From NCBI RefSeq assembly GCF_022809355.1, contig NZ_JAKZMM010000001.1, positions 62,001-126,000 of the forward strand: 64,000 nucleotides of DNA. The letters run 5' to 3'. The DNA is from Parabacteroides faecalis. Its GTDB lineage: Bacteria > Bacteroidota > Bacteroidia > Bacteroidales > Tannerellaceae. Below, piece after piece: positions 39,796 through 49,113 of this stretch. Every line of letters begins with the position of its first letter. The first letter of the stretch is position 1. The notes below the pieces were generated by a model, which saw nothing but the letters and a program-made list of their open reading frames with translations, was not told the DNA's origin and made no database searches. Made by a program: the position numbers and the translations under genes.

Positions 39796-40599
39796 ATGAA
39801 TATAACATTGGGAAAACCTTTGGCTGTAAGTGATAAAGGGAGACGTGGTAATAATGAAGATTCAATTTTTCCGTTATCTGAAATTGTTTCTTCTGCTGAT
39901 CGTTTGTATATGGTATGTGACGGAGTGGGAGGAGCTAGTCGGGGAGAGGTGGCTAGTTCAATGGCTTGCGACGTTATAAATTCTTTTTTCTGTACTTTCC
40001 TGAAAGGTGATCCTGATGTTGATTTTGTAAATAAAGCTGTACAGTATGTTGAAACCTGCTTTGATACTTATACAAGCGATTATCCGGAAGCCATTGGCAT
40101 GGCAACGACATTGGCTTTGGCTTATATAATGCCTTCTGCAGTATTAATAGCACATATCGGAGATAGCAGAATCTATCATTTGCGCAAAGGTAAAATACTA
40201 TATCGGACAGAAGATCATTCTTTGGTCAATTCCTGGCTTAAATTAGGTCTAATAACGCAAGAAGAAGCGATCAATCATCCTAAGAAAAATGTAATTCTAC
40301 GGGCTATTCAAGGGAAAAAACGTCCAACAGAAGCTGAAGTCTCCATAATAACAGACGTACAAGCCGGAGACATATTCTTACTTTGTTCGGATGGCGTTGT
40401 GGAAAGTTTTACAGATGAAGAATTAGAATCTCTTTTCTCGACTCGTTGTCCTTTAGAGAATTACAAAGAAATATTAGTGGAAAAATGTTTGCAGAAAAGT
40501 CGAGACAATTTTTCCTTCTATCTATTACCCGTCGAATCTGTAGTGAAAACAGAAAGTTTAAAGCAAAATTTTCTCTCTTTCCTTTATTCTTTTATGTAA
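39796..40599 (+). CDS. PP2C-family protein phosphatase
   Basis: This 267-residue cytoplasmic enzyme is predicted to remove phosphate from Ser/Thr residues. It has the PP2C motifs: VSDKGRRGNNEDS (metal-binding Glu21/Asp22), MVCDGVGGASRGE (Asp42), GMATTLALAY, IAHIGDSRIY, EDHSLV, KNVILRAIQG and FLLCSDGV. No transmembrane segment or extra domain is present. It lies 12 nt after the FHA gene and 46 nt before the kinase gene, the usual pairing of phosphatase with kinase in bacterial Hanks-type systems. Confidence 0.93.
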   Translation: MNITLGKPLAVSDKGRRGNNEDSIFPLSEIVSSADRLYMVCDGVGGASRGEVASSMACDVINSFFCTFLKGDPDVDFVNKAVQYVETCFDTYTSDYPEAIGMATTLALAYIMPSAVLIAHIGDSRIYHLRKGKILYRTEDHSLVNSWLKLGLITQEEAINHPKKNVILRAIQGKKRPTEAEVSIITDVQAGDIFLLCSDGVVESFTDEELESLFSTRCPLENYKEILVEKCLQKSRDNFSFYLLPVESVVKTESLKQNFLSFLYSFM

Positions 40600-40645
40600 A
40601 TGTTTTAATTTTGGCAATTAAAACAAATGTTTTGAATGTTGTTTT

Positions 40646-42517
40646 ATGAATTTGCCAAACGGATATTTACTTCAAAAAGGGAAATATAAGCTCAAGCAAG
40701 TTATAGGTCAAGGCGGCTTTGGGATAACATATAAAGGAATATGGCATACAGAGGTAAAAGGTTCTTTAGGTGCAATGAGAACAGAGGTACCTGTATGTAT
40801 CAAGGAATATTTCTTTAAGGATTATTGTGTCCGTGATGCTTATTCTTTTCGAGTAAAAGTCCATTCAGATACAGGAAAGCTTTTATTTGATAAATTCAAG
40901 GAGAAGCTGATCAAGGAAGCGAAGATTCTCTCGGAAGTACACCATCCATATATTGTAAATGTTCTGGAAGTCTTTGAGGAAAATAATACGGCTTACATTG
41001 CGATGGAGTATATTGCCGGTAATTCTCTGAAAGATAAATTGGCTAAGGAAGGAATGTTGCCTGAGGCTGAAGTACTTCGATACATTCATCAAATTGGAGA
41101 AGCCTTGCAATTTGTGCATCAAAAGAATATACTTCACCTAGATATTAAGCCGAGCAATATTTTAATAGACAAGGATAATAATGCCCGTTTGATTGATTTT
41201 GGGGTAAGTAAACGATACGATGTAGGAGAACAGGAAACCAGTACAACCATGTTGACACTATCGAAGGGATTTGCTTCAATAGAGCAATATGATAATGAGG
41301 GAATCCAGTCTTTTTCTCCTTGCCCGGATATTTATTCTCTTGGTGCTACCATGTATAATTTACTGACAGGTAAAATTCCGACTGAATCAATTTTAAGGGC
41401 CACGCGTCCGTTAGCTAGACCTCGGGAATTGAATCCGGCTATATCAGAGCAAACCGAGCAAGTCATTTTGAAAGCTATGGAAATTATTCCGGCTAACAGA
41501 TATCAGTCTGTTGAAGAAATGATGAATGCATTAGGTGGATCTGATTATAAAAAACTAGATGTATCAACTCCACAGGATCTCTTGGCCAGCGAAGGGGATG
41601 AAGAAACAACTTTGCTATATTCTTCTTCTCCGAAGGATGACCAGGAAGAAACTTTACTGAACGCAACAGATGAAGAGCTAGTTCAGAAAGTAAAAGAAAA
41701 AAAATCATCTCATAGCATGGTTGCTGTGACGACAAGTGTTCTCTTGCTGGTTGCAGGAAGTGCTGCTGGATTATATTATTATGAAGAGAAAAAGAATCCG
41801 CCCAAACAAATCGTGGATCAGTCGCTCATTAAGGGAAATGAAGAAGAAGTCGTGGCAAATGTATCTTTAGTTGATTCTATAAAGAAACAAAATGAAACAT
41901 CTCAAACATCAGTTCCTAAAAAGAATGTTGAGACAACCACAGTAAAAGTAGAGAAGCAAGAACCTGTTCAAAAGCCTGTAAGTACACCTAAGAAGTCAAC
42001 TGGTACCGAACAAGTATCCTCTTCTCCTAAAACAGAAAATGACAAACCAGCTATCGATAAGAAGACAACGGAAGATCAAAATATTACGATATCTCCACCT
42101 TCTAAAGAGCAGGTTCAGTCTTTTTACAATCGGTTGCTTGCATCCGGAAAAGAAAAGATGAATGCAAAAGACTATACTGGTGCGAAGAATGACTTTACTC
42201 TTGCAAAAGATCAGATGATCACAGAAGAAGTTATGCGTTTACTTATTGCTTGTGATGAAAAGATAGAAGAACAGCATATTACAGAAAGAAAAGCTCAGTA
42301 TGAAGAGAAAATGCCATTTGGACGTTATACGATTGTAAGAAAAAAATCAAACAATCGATATGGTGCAATTGACAATGATGGGCAAGAACGTATTCCCTGT
42401 AAATACCTGAGCGTAGGAAAAGCTGATAAAGGTAGAGCTTTTGAACGTGAAGACAATTTGTATGACATATATGCTTCTGATGGTTCAATAATTACTAAAG
42501 GTGCAACTTATTATTGA
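40646..42517 (+). CDS. Membrane Hanks-type Ser/Thr protein kinase with WG-like C-terminal domain
   Basis: The 623-residue protein has an N-terminal kinase domain (about residues 14-297): glycine loop GQGGFG (21-26), Lys53 in CIKEY, catalytic HLDIKPSN (Asp166), DFG (184-186) and CPDIYSLGATMYNLLTG. HLD replaces HRD, common in bacterial kinases of this group. The juxtamembrane part (about 305-350) has two similar motifs, DEETTLL (318-324) and QEETLL. One transmembrane helix (about 358-376) leads to a periplasmic part: a Lys/Thr/Pro-rich linker (about 383-490), a helical segment, and a WG-repeat-like end (YGAIDNDGQERIPCKYLSV). PASTA domains are absent. It probably senses an envelope signal and phosphorylates the FHA partners. 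Confidence 0.93.
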   Translation: MNLPNGYLLQKGKYKLKQVIGQGGFGITYKGIWHTEVKGSLGAMRTEVPVCIKEYFFKDYCVRDAYSFRVKVHSDTGKLLFDKFKEKLIKEAKILSEVHHPYIVNVLEVFEENNTAYIAMEYIAGNSLKDKLAKEGMLPEAEVLRYIHQIGEALQFVHQKNILHLDIKPSNILIDKDNNARLIDFGVSKRYDVGEQETSTTMLTLSKGFASIEQYDNEGIQSFSPCPDIYSLGATMYNLLTGKIPTESILRATRPLARPRELNPAISEQTEQVILKAMEIIPANRYQSVEEMMNALGGSDYKKLDVSTPQDLLASEGDEETTLLYSSSPKDDQEETLLNATDEELVQKVKEKKSSHSMVAVTTSVLLLVAGSAAGLYYYEEKKNPPKQIVDQSLIKGNEEEVVANVSLVDSIKKQNETSQTSVPKKNVETTTVKVEKQEPVQKPVSTPKKSTGTEQVSSSPKTENDKPAIDKKTTEDQNITISPPSKEQVQSFYNRLLASGKEKMNAKDYTGAKNDFTLAKDQMITEEVMRLLIACDEKIEEQHITERKAQYEEKMPFGRYTIVRKKSNNRYGAIDNDGQERIPCKYLSVGKADKGRAFEREDNLYDIYASDGSIITKGATYY

Positions 42518-42535
42518 TAATAGGATTTTAATTAT

Positions 42536-43480
42536 ATGAAATTAATAAGAGTCTTGATAGTATTTATTTTGTTTCCCTTGTCTGCTTTGGCTCAACAGCA
42601 GACAGAATATAATCGAAAGGGAGACGAAGCCTTGAAAAGAAAAGATTATCGGGATGCAAAAATGTGGTTTGAAGAAGGTGTATCCTATTGTGATGCTTAT
42701 AGTATTGACAAACTAACGGAAATATGGTTAATCAATGAGCGAATGAGACCATCAATGCGTAGTTTGATGAATAAGTGTCTGAACTGTTTAAATGTACGGG
42801 GAACAGAACAAGATACAACCGCAATGCATCAGTTAATTCTATATTATGAAAAAGGTATTGGAGCTCCGGCTAATGAAGAATTAGCACGTTATTGGACGGA
42901 GAAACTGGCTGAAGCTAGAAGACCTGTTGAATATATTCCTTATACTGCAGAACAGCTAGAAAAAGACAAACAGCCTATGAGCCTGTTCGTTGGTTATCAT
43001 TATTCAATAGAAGCACCTTATGGTTTAACAATAGGAGGAATGAAAAAACATGTGGGTTGGTATGCCCGGTTTAAGACCAATATGGGATTTGACAAATATA
43101 CCACAAAATGTTCCGATAGAAATGGAGGAGAAATTATAGATTTTTCGTCTGATCAGAGTTATTATTTTACCGGGAATAAGAAAAAGAACAGTTATGCGAT
43201 AACTGCCGGTATAGTAATTAAATGCACAGACTGGCTCTATACGTCTGTGGGTCTAGGCTATGGATCTCGATCTTTATTATATGAATACCGAGTAGTAGAT
43301 TATCAGACAGCAAAAGAAGAAGATGCTGCATGGGCAAAACATTTAGACGCATCGAAAGCTGGTGTTGCTGCCGATTGGGATATGATGCTAAAGTTTGGTA
43401 GAATTTTTATTAGTGCAGGCTGTAGTACAATCAACTTTAAATATGTTGACTTAAATGCTGGCGCGGGAGTTTTCTTTTAA
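42536..43480 (+). CDS. Envelope protein with TPR/Sel1-like and beta-barrel-like parts
   Basis: This 314-residue protein has a signal peptide (LSALAQ, about residues 1-19), a helical first half that begins like a TPR (YNRKGDEALKRKDYRDAKMW) and includes a Sel1-like LILYYEKGIGAPANEELARYW segment, and a C-terminal half of alternating strands (MSLFVGYHYSIEAPYGLTIG, ITAGIVIKCTDWLYTSVGLG) ending in aromatic GAGVFF. The end resembles an outer-membrane barrel. It follows the kinase by 18 nt and precedes the FN3/Kelch lipoprotein by 18 nt. No enzyme motif is seen; it may be an outer-membrane partner or target of the kinase system. Confidence 0.78.
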   Translation: MKLIRVLIVFILFPLSALAQQQTEYNRKGDEALKRKDYRDAKMWFEEGVSYCDAYSIDKLTEIWLINERMRPSMRSLMNKCLNCLNVRGTEQDTTAMHQLILYYEKGIGAPANEELARYWTEKLAEARRPVEYIPYTAEQLEKDKQPMSLFVGYHYSIEAPYGLTIGGMKKHVGWYARFKTNMGFDKYTTKCSDRNGGEIIDFSSDQSYYFTGNKKKNSYAITAGIVIKCTDWLYTSVGLGYGSRSLLYEYRVVDYQTAKEEDAAWAKHLDASKAGVAADWDMMLKFGRIFISAGCSTINFKYVDLNAGAGVFF

Positions 43481-43498
43481 GATAAGAAAGGATGAGAT

Positions 43499-45697
43499 AT
43501 GAATAAATATTTACGCTATATTTTATTACTCATAGGCACGAGCAGTCTTATCGTTACAAGCTGTGTTGAAGATCCAGAAATGTCAACAGACATCCGAAAT
43601 GCTTCTGCTCCTGAAGTTATTTTGCTAACGGGAGTTGAAGAAGGATATGACATACAAAAAACTGCGACAACAATAACTATAGAAGGAGAAGTTTTAAGTG
43701 CAAACGGTGCTCCTGTTGAGAGTTATGGCGTTTGTTGGGGAACAGAATCCAATCCGACAATAGAAGCTGGCGATACAGTAATTTCTGGTAGAGGCCTCGG
43801 GAAGTTTTCAGCCACTGCCATTTCTTTAGAGAGTGATCAAGAATATTACATTCGTCCGTATGCTACGAATATAAAGGGTACTAGTTATGGAGATGAGTTA
43901 TTAGTCTCTACAACAAATGGACTTGGAGTGGTCCGAACATTACTCCCAATCGAGAAAGACATAAAGGCTACCAGCATCATCTGTGGTGGAAAGATTGTAG
44001 ATGCAGGAGAAGGTGATATTGAAGAAAGAGGAGTTCTCTTAACTACCCAAAAAGAGGATGAGAATGCTCATGAATATCCTTGTACGATGGAAACGGATTC
44101 TTTCTATTTGGAAATTACAGATCTGAAACCTCTTACAACATATTATATCCGGGCATACGTTAAAAACACATTCGGTCGTTTTGTAGGAGATTGGCAAACA
44201 GTAAAGACAACTGATGGGAAGCCAGTATTTTCATCCTTTAGAATGTTGTCTAAGGATTATACTTCAGCAGACTTTACAGCTATCCTGAAATCGCAAGGAG
44301 ATTCAGATGTTAAAGCTTGTGGGTTCTGTTACAGCGATGTGAATGAGATTCCATCATTAGATGATAATAAAGTAGCTTGTGAGTTACAGAAAGATTCAGT
44401 AATCACAGGAAAGCTGGAAGGTTTAAAACAGCAGACACGGTATTATGTTCGTGCATTTGCAGAAAATTCTTTTGGAATTTCTTATAGTGCAGGCGATCCT
44501 ATTGTATTAATTGTGAAAAGTCAAGCGCCAACAGTAACTACTACTGATATTAAAGAGACTGATTTATCTGCAGGTTCGGTTTCTGTGAGCGGTATTATCC
44601 AGGATAAAGGAGAAAGTGATATTATTGATGCAGGATTCTGTTGGTCTACTAAAACAGAACCTACAATTGCAGATAATAAACTATCAGTTTATCAAGGAGA
44701 CAGTTTGATCTCTGGAGTAATAACGGGACTGAAGGGCGGAAATACCTATTATGTTCGTGCTTATGCTACGAATGCAGCCGTCACTTCCTATGGAGAAACA
44801 AGAGAGGTCAAAACACCCAATATCATTGAAACATTAGCAAAATACGCTGGAGAAAATGTAACAGAAGCATCTTCTTGTGTTAGTAACGGAGTTGGTTATG
44901 TTTTTGGTGGAGATTTGGGTGGAACCCGTTCGAAGGAATTATATGCATATAATTGGGAAACGGATACATGGCAAAATAAAGCCTCTGCAAAGGTTGGTGT
45001 GAAAGGCTCAGCCTTTTTCCCTCTAAATAGTTTTTCTATTTTAAGTTTGGGAGGAAAGGATGATCAGGATGCGGTGTCTAATGCTTTTTATTATTATTCG
45101 GTTCAACGTAATGAATGGAAAATATTAGGACAGAATGACTCTCCAATTTATCTTTATGATGCTGCCGGAATTTCCATAGATAATGATGCCTACTATTTTG
45201 GAGGAAGTGCCAATGATACGATTAATTCTAAGATTTTGAAGTTTAGTGGTTGGACAGAATCTTGGACCGAAGTAGGTACATTCCCCGAAAAACAATTGGG
45301 AAGCGTCGTTGAAGAAATCAATGAAACAGTGTATGTTGGTTTAGGAATGACAGGAACCGGACTTTCTGGAGTATCTTATAGTAAACGCTTATGGTCTTCT
45401 GCATCATCTGATATGTTGTCATGGAAAGAAAAAGCTTCTTGTCCGACGGAAGCTCAAGGTATTATTTGTGGAACAAATGTTGGAGGCAAATTATATGCTT
45501 TGGATACAAATTTAAGTATGTGGGTCTATGATCCAACAAATGATGCGTGGACAAAGAAGAATACATCGTTTGTTTCAACATTTTCTACGGATAATCTGAA
45601 CAGTCTGTTTATGTTCTCTATGAACTCCTATATTTATATAGGTATAACAACAGGTTCTAAAACATTCATTAAATATGATCCGCAATGGGATAATTGA
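43499..45697 (+). CDS. Lipoprotein with four FN3-like repeats and a Kelch propeller
   Basis: The 732-residue protein has a lipoprotein signal with lipobox IVTSC (Cys22), followed by VEDPEMSTD. Four FN3-like repeats fill about residues 40-440; each has a YGVCWGT/ACGFCYS/DAGFCWS strand followed by a L-x-x-x-T-x-Y-Y-[IV]-R-[AP]-[YF] strand. A Kelch-type beta-propeller follows (about 445-732), with repeats such as VGYVFGGDLGG, DAYYFGGSANDT and GGKLYALDTNLSMWVYDP. This is a surface or periplasmic binding protein by architecture; its ligand is unknown. It ends the likely signalling part of the operon. The cysE start lies 5 nt beyond its stop. Confidence 0.85.
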   Translation: MNKYLRYILLLIGTSSLIVTSCVEDPEMSTDIRNASAPEVILLTGVEEGYDIQKTATTITIEGEVLSANGAPVESYGVCWGTESNPTIEAGDTVISGRGLGKFSATAISLESDQEYYIRPYATNIKGTSYGDELLVSTTNGLGVVRTLLPIEKDIKATSIICGGKIVDAGEGDIEERGVLLTTQKEDENAHEYPCTMETDSFYLEITDLKPLTTYYIRAYVKNTFGRFVGDWQTVKTTDGKPVFSSFRMLSKDYTSADFTAILKSQGDSDVKACGFCYSDVNEIPSLDDNKVACELQKDSVITGKLEGLKQQTRYYVRAFAENSFGISYSAGDPIVLIVKSQAPTVTTTDIKETDLSAGSVSVSGIIQDKGESDIIDAGFCWSTKTEPTIADNKLSVYQGDSLISGVITGLKGGNTYYVRAYATNAAVTSYGETREVKTPNIIETLAKYAGENVTEASSCVSNGVGYVFGGDLGGTRSKELYAYNWETDTWQNKASAKVGVKGSAFFPLNSFSILSLGGKDDQDAVSNAFYYYSVQRNEWKILGQNDSPIYLYDAAGISIDNDAYYFGGSANDTINSKILKFSGWTESWTEVGTFPEKQLGSVVEEINETVYVGLGMTGTGLSGVSYSKRLWSSASSDMLSWKEKASCPTEAQGIICGTNVGGKLYALDTNLSMWVYDPTNDAWTKKNTSFVSTFSTDNLNSLFMFSMNSYIYIGITTGSKTFIKYDPQWDN

Positions 45698-45702
45698 TTA
45701 TT

Positions 45703-46605
45703 ATGGATAGAACAGAAGTATTAAAGGAAATACAAAACAATGTTGCGTTATTATCTAGGGTAGATGCTCCAGAGTATAAATACATCCCTTTACATCAGAA
45801 ACCTTCGCCTTCGGTCGTACGAATACAATCCTTGATGAATTTACTTCGTTCTGTCATTTTCCCTGGTTTCTTTGATGATGTTCAAGAGATCCGTAAGGAA
45901 TCTTTACCTTATTATTTAGGGGTCTACTTAGAACAGATATATGATCTGCTTCATGAACAGATCTATTATGGCTTATGCTTTGAGAAAGATGATTGTGCTT
46001 GTTCGATGAAGCAAAAAGCATCTGATATGGCTATGGCTTTTATCAATCGGATTCCTCATGTGAAGTATCTGTTATCGACAGATGTGAAGGCAATCTTAGA
46101 CGGTGATCCGGCTGCTAAAAGTGTTAGTGAGATTATCTTTTGTTATCCGGCTATTTTAGCCATGTTGCACCAACGGGTAGCGCACGAATTGTATGTACAA
46201 GGAATTCCCGTATTGCCTCGTATTATAACTGAAATGGCTCACTCCAAGACTGGCATTGATATTCATCCGGGAGCTTGTATTGGAGAGTATTTCAGTATGG
46301 ACCATGGAACAGGTATTGTGATCGGTCAGACTGCCATTATCGGGAATCATGTTCGTCTATATCAAGGTGTGACCTTAGGAGCCAAGAGCTTTACTTTGGA
46401 TGATGAAGGTCTGCCAATGGACGTACCACGACATCCGATTATTGAGGATGATGTGACAATCTATTCGAATGCCTCCGTTTTAGGAAGGATTACTATTGGT
46501 AAAGGATCTATTATTGGAGGTAATATTTGGTTAACACACAGTGTTCCTCCTGGATCAAAGATTGTACAATCTCGGGTAGTTGAAGATAATTTCCATGCTT
46601 TATAA
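45703..46605 (+). CDS. cysE: Serine O-acetyltransferase CysE
   Basis: CysE makes O-acetylserine for cysteine synthesis. The 300-residue protein has the N-terminal helical domain (about residues 1-140) and the left-handed beta-helix with hexapeptide repeats: MAHSKTGIDIHPGACIGEYF, MDHGTGIVIGQTAIIGNHVR, YQGVTLGAK and the Asp/His catalytic motifs seen in this family. The start at 45703 (ATG) is preferred to the in-frame TTG at 45694 inside the previous stop region. It overlaps pbpC by 11 nt and follows the lipoprotein gene by 5 nt, an odd neighbourhood for a cysteine gene. Confidence 0.92.
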   Translation: MDRTEVLKEIQNNVALLSRVDAPEYKYIPLHQKPSPSVVRIQSLMNLLRSVIFPGFFDDVQEIRKESLPYYLGVYLEQIYDLLHEQIYYGLCFEKDDCACSMKQKASDMAMAFINRIPHVKYLLSTDVKAILDGDPAAKSVSEIIFCYPAILAMLHQRVAHELYVQGIPVLPRIITEMAHSKTGIDIHPGACIGEYFSMDHGTGIVIGQTAIIGNHVRLYQGVTLGAKSFTLDDEGLPMDVPRHPIIEDDVTIYSNASVLGRITIGKGSIIGGNIWLTHSVPPGSKIVQSRVVEDNFHAL

Positions 46606-49003
46606 AGTTCGTTGTCTGAAGTGGTATACAAAGAATAAGTATTCCTTGCAACTTGTTTTTTGTGCACTCATTCTTTGGATTTGTTTGATGCACTTGTGGA
46701 TACCAAAACCACTTATCTCTAAACCTTATTCCACGCTTTTATATACGACAGAGACTTCAGGAAGAGAAGTATTATTGGGCGCACGAATTGCTTCTGATGG
46801 GCAATGGCGTTTTCCTTCAGGTTCGGAAGTCCCAGAAAAGTTTGCCGTTTGCCTGACACAATATGAAGACAAACGGTTCTGGCATCATCCGGGAGTTGAT
46901 CCTTTTGCTTTGATGCGGGCTGTGCAGTTAAATCTGACACAAAGCCGAGTAGTGAGTGGTGGTAGTACGCTTACAATGCAGTTGGCCAGGATTGCCCGAG
47001 GCAATCAATCGCGTACAGTTGGACAAAAAGTCATAGAAATGCTGTGGGCTCTTTATCTGGAGTGTTCCTACAGTAAGGCGGAGATCTTACGGATGTACGC
47101 ATCAAATGCGCCATTCGGAGGAAATGTTGTGGGAATCGAAGCAGCTGCCTGGCGCTATTTCGGCCGTGAGGCGAAAGATTTGTCATGGGCCGAACAGGCA
47201 ACATTGGCAGTACTTCCGAATTCTCCTGCACTGATTCATCCCGGACGGAATCGGGCGGAACTGAAACAGAAACGTGACAAGTTGCTCTTGCGTCTTTATG
47301 AGAAGCATATTCTGGATAAAACAGAGTACGAATTGGCTTGTATGGAAACTTTGCCTGAAAAGCCATTACCTTTACCAAACGAGGCTCCGCATTTATTGGA
47401 AAGGCTTGCTATAGAAAAGCAAGAGAACCGAATTCATACGACGGTTGATCCTACATTACAACAGCAAGTGCAACGGCTGGTAAATCGATATGTAGCCGAC
47501 TATCGTTCTAATCATATTTATAATGCTGCCGCTTTAGTCGCCGATGTCGAGTCTGGCAAGATCTTAGCCTATGTAGGAAATGTGACAGACCAGAATATGA
47601 CAATCGGTCATGGTTACCAAGTGGATGTTATTACTTCTCCACGCAGTACGGGTAGTGTATTGAAGCCTTTCCTTTATGCGGCCATGCTGAACGATGGACT
47701 TATCTTACCGGGCACCTTGATTGCCGACACACCTTTGAATATTAATGGTTTCACGCCTCAGAACTTTAATAAGACATTTTATGGGGCAGTGCCAGCTCAT
47801 GTAGCGATTGAGCGTTCGCTAAATGTACCGCTGGTCCGGATGCTTTCACAATATAATACCGGAAGGTTCATGTCGCTGCTGAAACGATTGGGTATGACAA
47901 CCTTGCGTTTTTCGGAAGATCATTACGGGGCATCGCTCATCTTGGGTGGAGCAGAAGGTTCTTTATGGGATTTATCAGGTATGTACGCTTCGTTAGCCCG
48001 TATGTTGAGTCATTATCGTTCATACAACGGACGATATGATCGTTCAGATATTCATCCGTTGACAGCATATCCTGTGGAGGAAAAGAAACCGATTCGTTCT
48101 GTAACGGATACTCGACTGGCTGACGAATCTCTTTTATCATACGCCTCTTTGTGGTTTATGTTCGAAGCGATGTCGGGGCTGAATCGTCCGGAAGAAGAGG
48201 CCGACTGGCAACAATTCTCATCGATGAAACAGGTGGCTTGGAAGACAGGAACAAGCTATGGTGGGCGTGATGCCTGGGCCATCGGCGTGACTCCTCGTTA
48301 TGTCGTAGGTGTTTGGGTTGGCAATGCAACTGGTGAAGGGCGCAGTGGTTTAACGGGAGTAGGATATGCCGCACCTATTTTATTTGATATTTATTCCTTA
48401 TTGCCAGATGTTCCTTGGTTTGACCAGCCGTATGATGAATTGGAAGAGATAGCTGTTTGTCGGCAAAGCGGACATAAAGCATCTGCTATTTGTGACGAAG
48501 TGGATACGGTTTATATTCCACGTACAGGCATAGCCACAGCGGTGTGTCCTTATCATCGTATCGTTCATCTTTCTCAAGACGGCCAATACCGTGTGAACAG
48601 CTCCTGCGAATCAGTAAGCCGGATGCAAGAACGTTCGTGGTTTGTGTTGCCACCGGCACAGGCTTATTATTATAAGAATTACCACGTCGAATATCAAGCG
48701 TTACCACCATTGAAACCGGGATGTGAAGAAGATCAATCCCGGCAAATTGCTATCCTTTATCCTGAACACCAGGCAGTACTCTACCTGCCAAAAGGATTTT
48801 CGGGAGAGCGGGAGAAAGTTGTCATGAGAGCAACCCATGCCCGGTCCGACGCCACTTTGTATTGGCACTTAGATGATGTATATCTGGGTGAAACACGTCA
48901 GATACATCAGATGGCTTGCCTTATCGAACCCGGAAATCATATACTGACTTTGCTGGACGAAGACGGGAACCGCCGAAGTATCTTGTTTGAGGTACGCAAA
49001 TAG
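46595..49003 (+). CDS. pbpC: Penicillin-binding protein 1C (bifunctional)
   Basis: PbpC is a peptidoglycan glycosyltransferase/transpeptidase of the class A type. The 802-residue protein has an N-terminal membrane anchor (about residues 18-36), a GT51 domain (CLTQYEDKRFWHHPGVDP with the catalytic Glu, and VSGGSTLTMQLARIA), a transpeptidase domain with SxxK in STGSVLKPFLY and KTG in WKTGTSYGGRDAWAIG, and a C-terminal BiPBP_C domain (about 690-802). The start at 46595 overlaps the cysE end; no terminator separates it from the kinase operon upstream. Since Hanks-type kinases often act on cell-wall enzymes, PbpC could be a target, but that is inference. Confidence 0.93.
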   Translation: MLYKVRCLKWYTKNKYSLQLVFCALILWICLMHLWIPKPLISKPYSTLLYTTETSGREVLLGARIASDGQWRFPSGSEVPEKFAVCLTQYEDKRFWHHPGVDPFALMRAVQLNLTQSRVVSGGSTLTMQLARIARGNQSRTVGQKVIEMLWALYLECSYSKAEILRMYASNAPFGGNVVGIEAAAWRYFGREAKDLSWAEQATLAVLPNSPALIHPGRNRAELKQKRDKLLLRLYEKHILDKTEYELACMETLPEKPLPLPNEAPHLLERLAIEKQENRIHTTVDPTLQQQVQRLVNRYVADYRSNHIYNAAALVADVESGKILAYVGNVTDQNMTIGHGYQVDVITSPRSTGSVLKPFLYAAMLNDGLILPGTLIADTPLNINGFTPQNFNKTFYGAVPAHVAIERSLNVPLVRMLSQYNTGRFMSLLKRLGMTTLRFSEDHYGASLILGGAEGSLWDLSGMYASLARMLSHYRSYNGRYDRSDIHPLTAYPVEEKKPIRSVTDTRLADESLLSYASLWFMFEAMSGLNRPEEEADWQQFSSMKQVAWKTGTSYGGRDAWAIGVTPRYVVGVWVGNATGEGRSGLTGVGYAAPILFDIYSLLPDVPWFDQPYDELEEIAVCRQSGHKASAICDEVDTVYIPRTGIATAVCPYHRIVHLSQDGQYRVNSSCESVSRMQERSWFVLPPAQAYYYKNYHVEYQALPPLKPGCEEDQSRQIAILYPEHQAVLYLPKGFSGEREKVVMRATHARSDATLYWHLDDVYLGETRQIHQMACLIEPGNHILTLLDEDGNRRSILFEVRK

Positions 49004-49053
49004 GCATCTTATCAGAGACACTATATCGAGATATGAAAGGTTAACATAGATAA

Positions 49054-49087
49054 GAAGTCCAACCCTGAACAAGCAGGATTGGACTTC
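49054..49087. terminator. Bidirectional terminator between pbpC and the GNAT gene
   Basis: GAAGTCCAA (49054-49062) pairs with TTGGACTTC (49079-49087), and an inner CCTG/CAGG stem extends it after one mismatch. Confidence 0.85.
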
Positions 49088-49113
49088 GTTAATAGGATAT
49101 GGTTGGAAAAGTG

